Notes under the pieces: generated by a model | What the model was told of the DNA's origin: nothing | Databases searched by the model: none | Seen by the model: the letters and a program-made list of their open reading frames with translations, nothing else | In this document: piece by piece, positions 5,890 through 6,073 of the stretch | Position numbering within the stretch: the first letter of the stretch is position 1 | How the letters are laid out: each line of letters begins with the position of its first letter | Made by a program: the position numbers and the translations under genes | Assembly: GCA_003566875.1 (NCBI GenBank) | Contig: PXBQ01000400.1 | Coordinates: 1 to 6,073 of the forward strand | Direction: 5' to 3' | Length of the DNA stretch: 6,073 bases | Origin: Spirochaetaceae bacterium | GTDB lineage: Bacteria > Spirochaetota > Spirochaetia > DSM-27196 > PXBQ01

Positions 5890-5939
5890 GTCGGAATAGT
5901 AAACCGCCTTCGACTCCTCCAAGCGGTTTAAGGCCCGAC
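5890..5939. other. Compound inverted repeat of unknown role (possible structured RNA or regulatory site)
   Basis: Inner arms TAAACCGC (5900-5907) and GCGGTTTA (5923-5930) are perfectly complementary across 15 nt. Outer arms GTCGG (5890-5894) and CCGAC (5935-5939) also pair, forming one extended hairpin with an internal loop. It lies between the upstream gene's terminator and the predicted promoter of the large membrane protein gene, so neither explains it. There is no U-run on either side, so it is not a simple terminator. No known RNA family is recognised. Confidence 0.45.
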
Positions 5940-5967
5940 CCCGGCAACGCACCGTACTCTCTAGGGC

Positions 5968-6003
5968 AAAAAAAAACGACCGGAGCGGGAACGCCGCCGG
6001 TCG
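5968..6003 (-). terminator. Strong rho-independent terminator of the upstream minus-strand gene
   Basis: On the minus strand a 7-bp stem CGACCGG/CCGGTCG (5997-6003 with 5977-5983) continues past small bulges into a GCG/CGC inner stem with a TTCC tetraloop, and is followed immediately by nine T (complement of the A-run 5968-5976). It sits about 46 nt after the stop codon at 6050-6052, as expected for the gene ending there. There is no T-run on the plus strand, so it acts in one direction. Confidence 0.9.
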
Positions 6004-6049
6004 CTTGCCTCGTCCAACCGCGAGGCCACGAGCAGAACATAAAAGACGC

Positions 6050-6073
6050 CTACTCGTCTTTCGGCTCGGCCTC
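6050..6073 (-). CDS. Probable C-terminal end of an upstream gene (seven codons and stop)
   Basis: The minus strand at the right edge reads in frame as E-A-E-P-K-D-E followed by TAG (6052-6050). An acidic, charged tail followed about 46 nt later by a strong terminator is what a gene end looks like. The fragment is too short to identify the protein, and the frame is inferred from the terminator's position. Another minus-strand frame stays open through the terminator and is much less plausible. Confidence 0.5.
   Translation of the reverse strand, partial: EAEPKDE

Noticed and set aside
5881..5940. Possible tRNA or tmRNA end suggested by TTCGACTCC at 5909-5917
   Set aside because: The flanking bases cannot form the five-pair T-arm stem, there is no acceptor stem, anticodon arm or CCA end, and the bases pair better in the hairpin described.
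5801..6040. Minus-strand open frame of 79 codons across the intergenic region
   Set aside because: It reads straight through the strong terminator and its T-run and has no good ribosome site or domain.

Overview
The window most resembles a chromosomal segment of a spirochaete, perhaps a free-living Spirochaeta-type lineage. The main clue is the N-terminus of the leftmost gene, a ComM/YifB ATPase with a 'GYEGEL…VEVDLRRGIPG' opening that I associate with spirochaetal members of the family. This is recognition from memory, not a search. GC content looks moderate to high, with a sharp AT-rich island at about 1362-1400.

Layout from left to right. (1) Positions 1-762, minus strand: the first 254 codons of a comM/yifB Mg-chelatase-like AAA+ ATPase, running off the left edge. 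(2) Positions 870-1316, minus strand: a complete ribonuclease HI (rnhA) with all catalytic residues. (3) Positions 1317-1418: an AT-rich divergent promoter region whose perfect 7+7 bp inverted repeat overlaps the predicted -10 regions in both directions. (4) Positions 1419-2039, plus strand: a stand-alone protein resembling half of a type I restriction specificity subunit (one target-recognition-like domain), with no methylase or restriction gene in view. (5) Positions 2047-2520, plus strand: a small protein with two membrane helices and a PH-like cytoplasmic domain, 7 nt downstream and probably in the same operon. (6) Positions 2548-5763, minus strand and convergent with the previous gene: a 1071-residue membrane protein. 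It has an N-terminal helix, a sensor-like ectodomain of about 260 residues, a second helix, a very acidic low-complexity region of about 260 residues containing twelve tandem hexapeptides (18-bp DNA repeats), and a C-terminal GAF-like domain. (7) Positions 5764-6049: no gene seen. It holds a predicted promoter for the large gene, two inverted repeats and a strong minus-strand terminator. (8) Positions 6050-6073: the probable last seven codons and stop of another minus-strand gene that uses that terminator.

The comM and rnhA genes are ordinary DNA-metabolism housekeeping genes. The less ordinary content is the orphan specificity-like gene with its membrane partner, and the large acidic-repeat membrane protein, for which I know no named family. 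No CRISPR array, insertion sequence, tRNA, rRNA or recognisable defence operon is visible. I do not see a complete new system, but these two loci deserve a second look.
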